Part shown: in pieces, positions 1-5,844 of the stretch | Layout: the number at the start of each line of letters is the position of its first letter | Numbering within the stretch: position 1 is the first letter of the stretch | From: Clostridiales bacterium | GTDB taxonomy: Bacteria; Bacillota; Clostridia; Peptostreptococcales; Anaerovoracaceae | NCBI GenBank assembly: GCA_012799165.1 | Contig: JAAZLU010000142.1 | Coordinates: 1-6,347 of the forward strand | Length of the DNA stretch: 6,347 bases | Direction of reading: 5' to 3' | The notes under the pieces: generated by a model | What the model saw: the letters and a program-made list of their open reading frames with translations, nothing else | Databases searched by the model: none | What the model was told of the DNA's origin: nothing | Position numbers and translations under genes: made by a program

Positions 1-594
1 CTCGCACTTGACACGATTTGCGCCGTAGACCTGAGAAATTTTCTCGTAAGAAGGATTTTCAATGCCGTAGACCCTATCCCTGCCGAGAACCTGAACTATC
101 AGCCCGTAGAGATATTCCGCGCCGGAGCCTATCACGATATGAGTCGGCGAGACATACATATGACGGCTTCTGGCCAGATATAGGGATATGGCATTTCTGA
201 GTATCATGCAGCCGTAATTCGGGGCCAGCTTAAGCAGCTCATCGCCGTATGTGCTCAAAACCCGCCTCGCCGTCCTCGCGTAGACACCGAAGGGAAACTC
301 CGATTCAAATTCGCTCTTTCCCTGGCGAAATCGCTCTGGCTCCTGCGGGCCTCCCACCGGAAATGAACTGCTCTCCTCATAGACGACATAATAGCCGCTG
401 CGTTCCCGGGGAACAATGTAGCCTTCATCGGCGAGAAGTCCATAAGCATGCTCGACGGTTATTACGCTCACTCCCTCGGCATCCGCCATGCTGCGCTTCG
501 AAGAGAGTTTACTGCCCTTCGGATAAAGTCCGCTCGTAATATCCTCCCGTAACTGTCGGTATATTTTCAAATACAACTTTTCTTTTCGCCCCAC
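1..594 (-). CDS. MocR/GabR-type (GntR-HTH + aminotransferase-like) transcriptional regulator, 3' end cut by window
   Basis: Partial gene encoding residues 1-198; the remainder lies before base 1. Residues 7-71 form a GntR winged helix: an LYLKIYRQLREDI helix, a GLYPKGSKLSSKR turn, a VSVITVEHAYGLLADEGYI recognition region and a SGYYV wing. From about residue 98 the sequence matches the start of the type I aminotransferase fold of MocR proteins (FPFGVYARTARRVL, an LRNAISLYLARSR helix, IVIGSGAEYLYGLIVQ, GRDRVYGIENPSYEKI). The PLP-binding lysine would lie in the missing part. The start is taken as GTG at 594 because GGAGGG lies 7-8 bases upstream and homology begins immediately; the ORF has no suitable ATG, which is why it is easily missed. 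MocR proteins bind PLP or amino-acid-type effectors and usually control themselves or a neighbouring metabolic gene. The adjacent glutamate-synthase-like gene is a possible target, but it is transcribed toward this one, so that is inference. Confidence 0.93.
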   Translation of the reverse strand, partial: MGRKEKLYLKIYRQLREDITSGLYPKGSKLSSKRSMADAEGVSVITVEHAYGLLADEGYIVPRERSGYYVVYEESSSFPVGGPQEPERFRQGKSEFESEFPFGVYARTARRVLSTYGDELLKLAPNYGCMILRNAISLYLARSRHMYVSPTHIVIGSGAEYLYGLIVQVLGRDRVYGIENPSYEKISQVYGANRVKCE

Positions 595-608
595 GAATGA
601 ACCCTCCG

Positions 609-658
609 AAACTGATTATATAGTCACTTAAAAGTAATCAGTTTTATAATATCAGTTT
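609..658 (-). promoter_or_regulatory. Probable promoter and operator of the MocR-type gene: three AAACTGAT half-sites
   Basis: Read on the minus strand, AAACTGAT occurs twice as a direct repeat (658-651 and 644-637, 14 bases apart). It occurs a third time inverted at 609-616, where the match extends to a 10-bp inverted repeat (609-618 with 635-644). A perfect TATAAT (620-615) lies inside this array with a 17-base gap to AACTGA (643-638), a poor -35 that overlaps the middle repeat. Transcription would begin near 608, just before the GGAGGG ribosome site. MocR-family regulators are known to bind direct repeats at or near their promoters, so self-control by the encoded protein is the natural reading. 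Confidence 0.6.
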
Positions 659-670
659 AATCTCTTTATG

Positions 671-710
671 CAAATTGAAAAGCCGTACTGGTTTGCTTTC
701 CCGTACGGCT
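671..710 (-). terminator. Rho-independent terminator of the glutamate-synthase-like gene
   Basis: An 8-bp perfect stem (AGCCGTAC at 681-688, GTACGGCT at 703-710) can be lengthened by two G-C pairs with one bulged base. On the minus strand it is followed by TTTTCAATTT. It sits 28 bases after the stop codon of the 738-2255 gene and before the promoter of the MocR-type gene, so the two genes appear to be separate transcription units. Confidence 0.8.
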
Positions 711-737
711 CTAATATGGCATGTAATTATCGATTTA

Positions 738-2255
738 TTAAAACCAAGCGTTGTTTATGAGATCTTTTACGTCGCGCGTCAGGGGTATTAAATCTCTCTG
801 ATTGAGCAGGGCCAGATCAAATTTGCGATTCAACGCAGCGAAGTGCTTCAGGCCGAAATTGATCTTATTCAAATAAGAAAATACTCCTATGGCACCAGGC
901 GAAAAGCTGTCTGCTTCCTTGCCGTAAAGCGCTCGCAATTCAGGTAAATCCCAGAATACGGTCTCGACTGAATCGCCGTATTTCTCTACATGCTTCGGCA
1001 CCTGGCCTTTTTGCAGCATCGTGCCAATCTGCTTACCGCTCATTGCAGCCGCCATAGCCGCCCTTGAGATACCGACGGCATCGACTAAACCGTTACCGTA
1101 AGCCAGAGACTTAAATACCTGATCTTCCGAGCTGAATCCGCCTGTGATAGTAATCGCCGGCAGCCACTCTCCGCGCTCTTTGATTAAAGCTGCTTCGCGA
1201 CAGACAACATCCTCCATAACTATCGTCGGCAGTCCCCATTCATTCATCATTTTGCAAGGGCTGTAACCGCTGCCGCCGCCTGCGCCGTCGAATGTAATCA
1301 TATCAACTTCAGCCAGACTTCCGATGCGCAAAACATGTCGCAAATCCTCCGGATCGTACCCGGCCATTTTCAGATAAATATTCTTGGCGCCGAGCTCCCT
1401 CAATTCTTTAATACGAGGAACCAAGTAAGTTTCATCCCAAAGCGGCAACTTGCCATAGCTATAAAAATTCGGACACACACCCTCCTCGGCTGCCATCACT
1501 ATAGCCGGATCTTCCGGATCCGGAAAAACCGTAATGCCAGAAGCTTTCGTTTTCAGGGCGGCATCGATATCTTTGATGCGATTGACCGGCTGAGTCCCCT
1601 TTGCTCCCTGTCCGAACTTGAATTCGATTGCCGGTGCCTTCATCTTTTTAATTGCGTATTCCGGCACACCGAGTTTATCATCATCAATATTGCACTGAAG
1701 AACAATTTGTCCAAATCCTCTGTCATAACGGCGAAACGCATCGAGCATTCCGGCGAGAGCCGGAAAGTGTACAACTTTGCCATTTTCGATGCGTAGCTCC
1801 GGATCCTTGGTTCTAGCATCTTCGCCAATTACGGCGCTTACACCGGCCATCGCCGCACCGCCGAAATAATCTTGCCAGTTCATCTTGATTAGGGCAGGTA
1901 AAATAATCGGCATCGTCATCTTAATCGAATTAAAGCGGCCATAGCTGCATTCCGTCTTCACATGATAAATTGTCACATGTTCATAATCAAGAGGAACACC
2001 AGCTGCGCCGAAAACGCGACCGTTGATGTTGAAATGGGAAAAATCAATTGGATAATCTTTTTCCGAAGCTACTTGATTTGCCCCCGTATTTGTCGGATAA
2101 ACAGCGGCCGCGCCGAGCATGGCGGCAAGCGCAATCTCACAGGTCCCTGCGCAGTTTTCGGTGCAAAATGAACACATGCCGGATTGAGGTGAGATAAAAG
2201 TGCTGCGGTTGTAAGTGTCGTTAAAAGCTGAAGAAAGTTTAGGTGAATAAGTCAT
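738..2255 (-). CDS. FMN-binding glutamate synthase-domain protein (stand-alone, Cys-rich N-terminus)
   Basis: 505 residues, ATG start with GGAGGG five bases upstream, TAA stop. The core (about residues 130-415) is the FMN-binding TIM-barrel of glutamate synthase: EFKFGQGAKGTQP (211-223) corresponds to the QGAKPGEGG loop, DGAGGGSGYSP (323-333) to the GHDGGTGASP loop, and ITGGF (370-374) to the phosphate-binding strand. There is no glutaminase (GATase) domain, and the three cysteines that normally hold the [3Fe-4S] cluster after the barrel are absent (AVGISRAAMAAAM instead). In their place the N-terminus has C28-x2-C31-x3-C35-x3-C39, which looks like an iron-sulfur or metal site. By family it is a cytosolic flavoprotein oxidoreductase; whether it makes glutamate is unproven, and the true electron donor and substrate cannot be read from the sequence. 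Its composition looks more AT-rich than the redox cluster upstream. It has its own promoter and terminator. Confidence 0.92.
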   Translation of the reverse strand: MTYSPKLSSAFNDTYNRSTFISPQSGMCSFCTENCAGTCEIALAAMLGAAAVYPTNTGANQVASEKDYPIDFSHFNINGRVFGAAGVPLDYEHVTIYHVKTECSYGRFNSIKMTMPIILPALIKMNWQDYFGGAAMAGVSAVIGEDARTKDPELRIENGKVVHFPALAGMLDAFRRYDRGFGQIVLQCNIDDDKLGVPEYAIKKMKAPAIEFKFGQGAKGTQPVNRIKDIDAALKTKASGITVFPDPEDPAIVMAAEEGVCPNFYSYGKLPLWDETYLVPRIKELRELGAKNIYLKMAGYDPEDLRHVLRIGSLAEVDMITFDGAGGGSGYSPCKMMNEWGLPTIVMEDVVCREAALIKERGEWLPAITITGGFSSEDQVFKSLAYGNGLVDAVGISRAAMAAAMSGKQIGTMLQKGQVPKHVEKYGDSVETVFWDLPELRALYGKEADSFSPGAIGVFSYLNKINFGLKHFAALNRKFDLALLNQRDLIPLTRDVKDLINNAWF

Positions 2256-2298
2256 ATCTACCCTCCTTGATAAGATCGATGATAAGGTTCACATAGTT

Positions 2299-2328
2299 AT
2301 TATATTTATTAAACACAGAGAGCTCCAA
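2299..2328 (-). promoter_or_regulatory. Sigma-A-type promoter of the glutamate-synthase-like gene
   Basis: Minus strand TTGGAG (2328-2323) is separated by 18 bases from a perfect TATAAT (2304-2299). Initiation near 2292 would give a leader of about 37 bases containing the GGAGGG ribosome site. The leader is too short for a riboswitch. Confidence 0.65.
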
Positions 2329-2339
2329 CTAAACACACT

Positions 2340-2660
2340 TTAACCATAAAACCATCCGGGACGTAAAATCTAAGACAAGATCATGAGCAAGTTTCGTCAG
2401 TTCTTCACCATATCCGCACACCCTCTAATATTATATTATTACTAAAATAGAATTTAGCAAGAAAATATATATTTGACTAATACGTTTACAGAGATGCTTT
2501 CATAAATAAAAGATGGGTCGAAAAGCATGGATTGAATCTGAACGACGACCCATCCGAATAAGAGACATGCAGTCCTGGATCGACAACATAATCTTTCGAG
2601 GCATTTCCTAACTCGTCCGCTCCCGGCTTATTATAATAATCCACTTAAAGTAACTATGAA
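2340..2660. other. AT-rich intergenic stretch without a convincing gene
   Basis: About 320 bases between the glutamate-synthase gene's promoter and the terminator of the redox cluster. Both strands contain only ORFs of about 35 codons or fewer, with no credible ribosome site and no recognisable product. The visible structure is one long-range hairpin (2512-2554, listed separately) and a TATAAT on the minus strand at 2635-2630 with only a weak -35. No tRNA, transposase or repeat array was seen. Confidence 0.6.
2502..2554 (-). terminator. Terminator-like hairpin of unknown parent transcript
   Basis: A 9-bp perfect inverted repeat (GATGGGTCG at 2512-2520, CGACCCATC at 2546-2554) encloses a 25-base loop. 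Read on the minus strand it is followed by TTTTATTTATG, so it has the shape of an intrinsic terminator for a leftward transcript, but no gene lies directly upstream. A TATAAT at 2635-2630 could start an RNA of roughly 110-120 bases ending here. The large loop makes it a weak terminator, and a remnant of a lost element is equally possible. Confidence 0.35.
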
Positions 2661-2701
2661 AAATATAGAGGGCGCTCCCCCTGAGAGCACCCTCTATATT
2701 T
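2661..2701 (-). terminator. Strong rho-independent terminator closing the redox gene cluster
   Basis: A 17-base arm at 2661-2677 pairs with 2685-2701 around a 7-base loop. The only non-Watson-Crick position (2673/2689) is a G-U pair in the minus-strand RNA. TTTTT follows the stem on the minus strand. An AT-rich outer stem also gives a T-rich tail on the plus strand, so it may act in both directions. It lies 46 bases after the ferredoxin stop codon. Confidence 0.92.
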
Positions 2702-2747
2702 ATTACCTTATCTATTCTATTTATCCCAAACCCCTTAAGGAGATTAT

Positions 2748-3242
2748 CTACTCATTAAACTTAATTTTCTCCAGAAGCTTCTTTGCTGCCGCCGCAGGCA
2801 TATCCTCCTCGGAGGACATCTGCGCTATCTCCTTCAAAAGCTCCCTTGAATTTGCGCTCTGCGGGAGCATGTAACCGGCTTCCCGCATCAGATCCTCAGC
2901 CACTAGCCTGCTCGACTTTGCGATTGCGTTCATCAGGCGGTAGAGGCCATCCGTGCCCGCGTTCTGCGCAAGCTGCAGCGCCTGCTTTTCTTCGTCCGCC
3001 TTCCTCTGCGCCATTCCGCCGAGGCCGGCTTTTACGGCATCCGTCTTAGGCTGCTGCGGAGGAAGCTCCTCGGGAAGCATGCTTATAGCCTTGCTCGGGC
3101 AGCTCTCCGCACAGACCCCGCATCCTATGCACTTTTCCAAATCTATTATGCTGTCCTCGGTATCCGTCGCTCCGGTCGGGCAGACATAGAGGCATAGGCA
3201 GTCCTTGGTGCAGAGCATCAGATTTCTGTAGGCCTTCTTCAT
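2748..3242 (-). CDS. 4Fe-4S dicluster-type ferredoxin with long helical C-terminal tail
   Basis: 164 residues, cytosolic electron carrier. The second cluster motif is canonical (C38-x2-C41-x2-C44-x3-C48-P). The first is altered: C11-x3-C15-x-C17-x3-C21-P, with Asp at position 14 where the second cysteine of CxxCxxCxxxCP would normally fall. Residues 55-164 are rich in Ala, Glu, Lys and Leu, contain no cysteine and are predicted to be mostly helical; their role is unknown. The ATG overlaps the stop of the upstream double-rubredoxin gene by four bases (ATGA), so the two are translationally coupled and probably work together, the ferredoxin supplying or accepting electrons. The ribosome site is GGGAGGGAGA within the end of the upstream gene. 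The stop is TAG, followed by the strong terminator. Its redox partner cannot be named from the sequence. Confidence 0.93.
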   Translation of the reverse strand: MKKAYRNLMLCTKDCLCLYVCPTGATDTEDSIIDLEKCIGCGVCAESCPSKAISMLPEELPPQQPKTDAVKAGLGGMAQRKADEEKQALQLAQNAGTDGLYRLMNAIAKSSRLVAEDLMREAGYMLPQSANSRELLKEIAQMSSEEDMPAAAAKKLLEKIKFNE

Positions 3243-3892
3243 GCCGTCTCCCTCCCTTCCATATTTTCAAACTTCCACGCGGGAACCTTGCATACCGGAC
3301 AAATCTGCGGCGCGGTGCCCTCCACGGATATAAATCCGCAGGCCGTGCACAGCCAAACTTCTCCGCCTTCGAACATCGCTTCGCCTTCCGCCAGATAGCG
3401 CTCCAGCAGAGATGAAGCCATCCTCGTCACCTTCTCGCCCCAGACACATACCCTCGCTGCGCCTCTGTCTTTATCCGCATCGGCCGTCGCTCGCAAGGAT
3501 GCATAATTTTCCGCATCTTCTCTGAGTTCAGCCGCAAGGCGCTCCGGACTCACATCTTCAAACGGTTTTACGGAAGCGCTAAACTGATTCGCCAACTTCG
3601 TAAAAAGCTCTGCCTTCTCGAACTTGTACTGCTTCTCGCAGCCTCGCGCCAGATTTGAACAAATTGCCGCCAGCTGTCCGAGAGACAGTTTACCCTGAGT
3701 CTCCTCGGAAAGTGATCCGAGTTCCCGCTCGGCGGGCTCTGCGGCAGGTTTATCCTCTCCTCCCTGAGCCTCGAACTCCGATTTCGGAGCTTTGCACAGT
3801 GGGCACTTCCAATCTTCGGGAAGCTGAGCGAAGGGTATTCCTCTCTTATCTTCGTCGTATACGTATCCGCATACCTTGCATACATATTTCAC
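3239..3892 (-). CDS. Double-rubredoxin protein with rubrerythrin-like helical middle
   Basis: 217 residues from a GTG start. Residues 1-41 are a short-loop rubredoxin (C5-x2-C8 and C30-P-L-C33, with [11 protein letters not shown] between). Residues about 70-175 form a helical region resembling the middle of rubrerythrin-like proteins. Residues 180-210 are a second Fe/Zn(Cys)4 knuckle (C182-x2-C185, C198-x2-C201). The protein contains no histidine at all and no E-x2-H motif, so the classical diiron site of rubrerythrin cannot be complete. GTG at 3892 is chosen over ATG at 3922 because AGGAGG (3908-3903) lies between them and [10 protein letters not shown] is the usual rubredoxin opening; the ATG start would place the ribosome site inside the coding region. 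Likely role: cytosolic electron transfer or peroxide-related redox chemistry, by analogy. It overlaps the ferredoxin gene by four bases and follows the small rubredoxin by 33 bases. Confidence 0.9.
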   Translation of the reverse strand: MKYVCKVCGYVYDEDKRGIPFAQLPEDWKCPLCKAPKSEFEAQGGEDKPAAEPAERELGSLSEETQGKLSLGQLAAICSNLARGCEKQYKFEKAELFTKLANQFSASVKPFEDVSPERLAAELREDAENYASLRATADADKDRGAARVCVWGEKVTRMASSLLERYLAEGEAMFEGGEVWLCTACGFISVEGTAPQICPVCKVPAWKFENMEGRETA

Positions 3893-3902
3893 GCTCGCAT
3901 TA

Positions 3903-3908
3903 CCTCCT
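3903..3908 (-). promoter_or_regulatory. Ribosome binding site fixing the GTG start of the double-rubredoxin gene
   Basis: AGGAGG on the minus strand, 10 bases before GTG 3892-3890. An ATG two bases after it is out of frame and meets TGA within three codons. The in-frame ATG at 3922 lies upstream of this site and so would not use it. Confidence 0.75.
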
Positions 3909-3925
3909 GTTAAATCCGACACGGC

Positions 3926-4081
3926 TTATTCGAGGGAAAAGGACTCCTTTCCCACCCCGCAGAGGGGGCATTCAAAAGTGTCGGGAAGATCCTCCCACTT
4001 CGTTCCGGGAGCGATTCCCAGATCCTCATCGCCGAGTTCCTCATCATAAACCCAGCCGCATACATCACATACATATTTCAT
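3926..4081 (-). CDS. Rubredoxin
   Basis: 51 residues, too short for most length cut-offs. It is a full-length classical rubredoxin: [18 protein letters not shown], then [27 protein letters not shown], with iron ligands C5, C8, C38 and C41. It carries one electron on a single Fe(Cys)4 centre in the cytosol. ATG start with GGAGGAG seven bases upstream; that ribosome site touches the trxA stop codon (TAAAGGAGG), so the two genes are almost certainly co-transcribed and coupled. The stop is TAA. The first eight codons are nearly identical in DNA to the start of the downstream double-rubredoxin gene, pointing to duplication. Rubredoxin in such settings often feeds rubrerythrins or superoxide reductase. 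Confidence 0.97.
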   Translation of the reverse strand: MKYVCDVCGWVYDEELGDEDLGIAPGTKWEDLPDTFECPLCGVGKESFSLE

Positions 4082-4095
4082 TGCAATCTCCTCCT

Positions 4096-4404
4096 TTAAA
4101 GCAGCGCTAAAAGATCCGCCTTTGGGCGATAGCCCACCGACTTATTAACTATCTTGCCATCCTTCATAACCAGAACCATGGGTATGCCGGACACGCCGAA
4201 CTCCGAAGCAAGCTCAGGCTGTTCGTCGACATTAATTTTGCCCACTTTGACCTTGCCGTCGAGCTCCTCGGCCAGCTCCGAAATTACGGGCCCGAGCATG
4301 CGGCATGGCCCGCACCAGCCTGCCCAAAAATCGAGCAGCACGGGCTTGTCCGAGTTCATTACTTCTTCTTCAAAATTATCAAGTGTTATTGTAAGTGCTG
4401 ACAT
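4096..4404 (-). CDS. trxA: Thioredoxin
   Basis: 102 residues, a complete single-domain cytosolic thioredoxin. The active site is W30-C-G-P-C34 in [32 protein letters not shown] follows, with the cis-proline P75 (GIPM rather than the common GIPT), then MKDGKIV and the final helix. It reduces protein disulfides and is recycled by a thioredoxin reductase, which is not in this window. The start at 4404 is set by AAGGAGG seven bases upstream; a longer reading from 4434 adds ten residues that do not match the family and would place the ribosome site inside the gene. Upstream gap to the TlpA-like gene is 85 bases and may carry an extra promoter. Within this cluster it is the natural cytosolic electron donor for CcdA. 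Confidence 0.97.
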   Translation of the reverse strand: MSALTITLDNFEEEVMNSDKPVLLDFWAGWCGPCRMLGPVISELAEELDGKVKVGKINVDEQPELASEFGVSGIPMVLVMKDGKIVNKSVGYRPKADLLALL

Positions 4405-4410
4405 ATTATA

Positions 4411-4449
4411 TCCTCCTTGTTTACTGTCATTCAATATATCTGAATTATA
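4411..4449 (-). promoter_or_regulatory. Ribosome site of trxA and possible internal -10 element
   Basis: AGGAGG at 4417-4412 lies seven bases before the trxA ATG and rules out the longer start. A perfect TATAAT lies at 4449-4444, about 40 bases before the ATG, in the largest gap between co-directional genes of the cluster (85 bases). No good -35 is visible at 16-18 bases (CAGATT at 17), so an internal promoter is only possible. No terminator is seen in this gap. Confidence 0.4.
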
Positions 4450-4489
4450 ATTGAAACTTACACGCCAATCTGTAACTCAATCACTCGGA

Positions 4490-5095
4490 TTAATTTCCAC
4501 TCCCTATCATGGCATCTATGTACTCCTCGAGCGTACTCTTAGACATGGCTCCGGTGTATCCGGCCACGAAATTTCCCTCGGCATCCACGAAGACCGTGCT
4601 GGGAATGGACCTGACACCGTAAGCCTTGGAGGCGCTGTATTCCGTATCGAAGTACAGCGGAAAGCTGTAGCCTTCCTTTTCCACGAAATCCTTAACACCT
4701 TCCACGGTGTCGCGTGAACCGTCCGTAAGGTTCACCATCATGAAGACCACATCGTCCCCGTATTCCGCGGCGGCTTCATCGAAGTCGCCCAACTCCGACC
4801 TGCAAGGTCCGCACCAGGAGGCCCAGAAGTTAACCACTACAGGCTTTCCCCGCTGATCTGACAGCTTAACCTCTTTACCGTCAATATCGTAGACGATAAA
4901 GTCGGGAGCAACTAACTTTTCCTCCTCGCTATCGTCAGGTTCAGCGGCCTGATCCGAGGCTTTTGAGTTTACATCGTCTTTCGCGACATCCGCCGGCGAA
5001 TTATTTCTACTCAATGCCTTATAGCCGAATACAGCAACAAGCAGCACGAGCGCAAAAGCAATTATTGTAACTATCAATTTAGTATTCTTGTTCAT
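4490..5095 (-). CDS. Membrane-anchored TlpA/ResA-like thiol-disulfide oxidoreductase
   Basis: 201 residues. Residues 1-6 are basic/polar, 7-23 form one hydrophobic segment (LIVTIIAFALVLLVAVFG) with no lipobox cysteine, so this is probably an uncleaved membrane anchor. Residues 30-60 are an acidic, flexible linker. From about 62 there is an AhpC/TSA-TlpA-type thioredoxin fold: APDFIVYDIDGKEVKLSD, VVVNFWASWCGPCRSE with catalytic C95 and C98, and cis-proline P165 in RSIPSTVFVD. The catalytic domain faces outward, where such proteins reduce disulfides in secreted or heme-handling proteins. ATG start with AGGAGA six bases upstream, nine bases after the ccdA stop and in the same frame. CcdA is the expected electron donor. 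No cytochrome c or heme-lyase gene is in the window, so a ResA role in cytochrome maturation is not shown. Confidence 0.94.
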   Translation of the reverse strand: MNKNTKLIVTIIAFALVLLVAVFGYKALSRNNSPADVAKDDVNSKASDQAAEPDDSEEEKLVAPDFIVYDIDGKEVKLSDQRGKPVVVNFWASWCGPCRSELGDFDEAAAEYGDDVVFMMVNLTDGSRDTVEGVKDFVEKEGYSFPLYFDTEYSASKAYGVRSIPSTVFVDAEGNFVAGYTGAMSKSTLEEYIDAMIGSGN

Positions 5096-5104
5096 ATCTT
5101 TCTC

Positions 5105-5761
5105 CTACACAAGAGCGACGAGCCTATCCAAGAGCCCGAGCATCATGGCGATGCCCACGATTATCAAAAATGCGCCGCTCACTTTGTTGATCGTATTGTA
5201 ATTCTTCTTAATAAACTCGAAGGTATCCCCTAATCTCTCCAAGAGCAGCGCGGAAAGTATAAACGGAATCCCCAGTCCCAATGAATAAACCAGCAAGAGT
5301 AGCAAACCCTGCAAAGTGCTGCCCGAAGCCGAGGCCATCATTATCGCCGAACCTAGGAAAGCGCCTACGCAGGGGGTGATGCTCGCCGAATATACGACTC
5401 CGAAGAGGAAAGCCGAAAACAGGCCCTTAACCTCCACACTCCTGTGTACTCCTTTAAAAAGATTGATGGGTATTATCCCGAGATGCGAAAGACCGAGCAC
5501 TATAACAATCGCGCCGCTCACTATGTTCACCGCCGTCTTGTGCGCCGTCAAGAAAGCGCCCAGGCTCCCCGCAAAAACTCCTATCAACGAAAAAATCGCC
5601 GTAAAGCCCAGCACAAAAGCCACCGCCCTCGGGACGATATTCTTCTTCCCCTCCTCTTCGTCGCCTCCGGCGAAGTAGGACAGGAATATAGGCAGCATCG
5701 GCAGCATGCACGGTGATATAAAAGAAATTAAACCTTCCAGAAAGGTTATAAGGTATTGCAC
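5105..5761 (-). CDS. ccdA: CcdA-family (DsbD membrane-domain-like) thiol-electron transporter
   Basis: 218 residues, highly hydrophobic, with about six membrane segments. The two redox cysteines are each in the family setting: F14-I-S-P-C18-M-L-P and S127-I-T-P-C131-V-G-A. CcdA moves reducing equivalents across the cytoplasmic membrane from cytosolic thioredoxin to outward-facing thioredoxin-like proteins. Both expected partners follow directly (TlpA-like gene after nine bases, then trxA), which strongly supports this role. The start is GTG at 5761, with AAAGGAGG nine bases upstream and homology from the first residues. The stop is TAG; read through, the frame would continue into the next gene with only GAG AAA GAT between. 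The 83-base gap upstream to the regulator gene shows no hairpin and no confident promoter. Confidence 0.95.
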   Translation of the reverse strand: MQYLITFLEGLISFISPCMLPMLPIFLSYFAGGDEEEGKKNIVPRAVAFVLGFTAIFSLIGVFAGSLGAFLTAHKTAVNIVSGAIVIVLGLSHLGIIPINLFKGVHRSVEVKGLFSAFLFGVVYSASITPCVGAFLGSAIMMASASGSTLQGLLLLLVYSLGLGIPFILSALLLERLGDTFEFIKKNYNTINKVSGAFLIIVGIAMMLGLLDRLVALV

Positions 5762-5844
5762 AGCGTAAATCCTCCTTTAGCATCTGCATTCTACAGGGCC
5801 AAGGATAATGTTTCAGTAACCGGGTCTCATTTGAGGGCAAAATC

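Noticed and set aside
18..539. Plus-strand ORFs over the first 540 bases
   Set aside because: They lie opposite the MocR-type coding sequence, which matches its family continuously from 594 to 1.
1335..1796. Plus-strand ORF of 153 codons inside the glutamate-synthase-like gene
   Set aside because: It is a shadow of a gene with clear family motifs on the minus strand, has no recognisable domain and no ribosome site.
2256..2298. Riboswitch in the leader of the glutamate-synthase-like gene
   Set aside because: The leader from the best promoter is only about 37 bases, and no known aptamer signature was seen further upstream.
2336..2425. 28-codon minus-strand reading frame beginning with GTG (CGYGEELTKLAHD)
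   Set aside because: The GAGG stretch is only one to two bases from the GTG, and no family match was recognised; could be a remnant but cannot be supported.
2500..2604. 34-codon minus-strand ORF (begins MPRKIML) and a 32-codon plus-strand ORF at 2513-2611 (begins MGRKAW)
   Set aside because: Neither has a proper ribosome site or a recognisable product, and both are largely produced by the inverted repeat they cross.
3655..4110. Plus-strand ORF of 151 codons opposite the rubredoxin genes
   Set aside because: Rich in Arg and Pro as expected for antisense of coding DNA; both rubredoxin genes beneath it are certain.
5454..5840. Minus-strand ORF of 128 codons overlapping ccdA in another frame
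   Set aside because: Arg-rich composition, no domain; ccdA in the overlapping frame has its cysteine motifs and membrane segments.
5762..5844. Promoter or Fnr-type box (TTGAT-N4-ATCAA) in front of ccdA
   Set aside because: No palindrome of that type and no paired -35/-10 of reasonable quality; TTGGCC-17-TAAAGG on the minus strand is too weak and overlaps the ribosome site.
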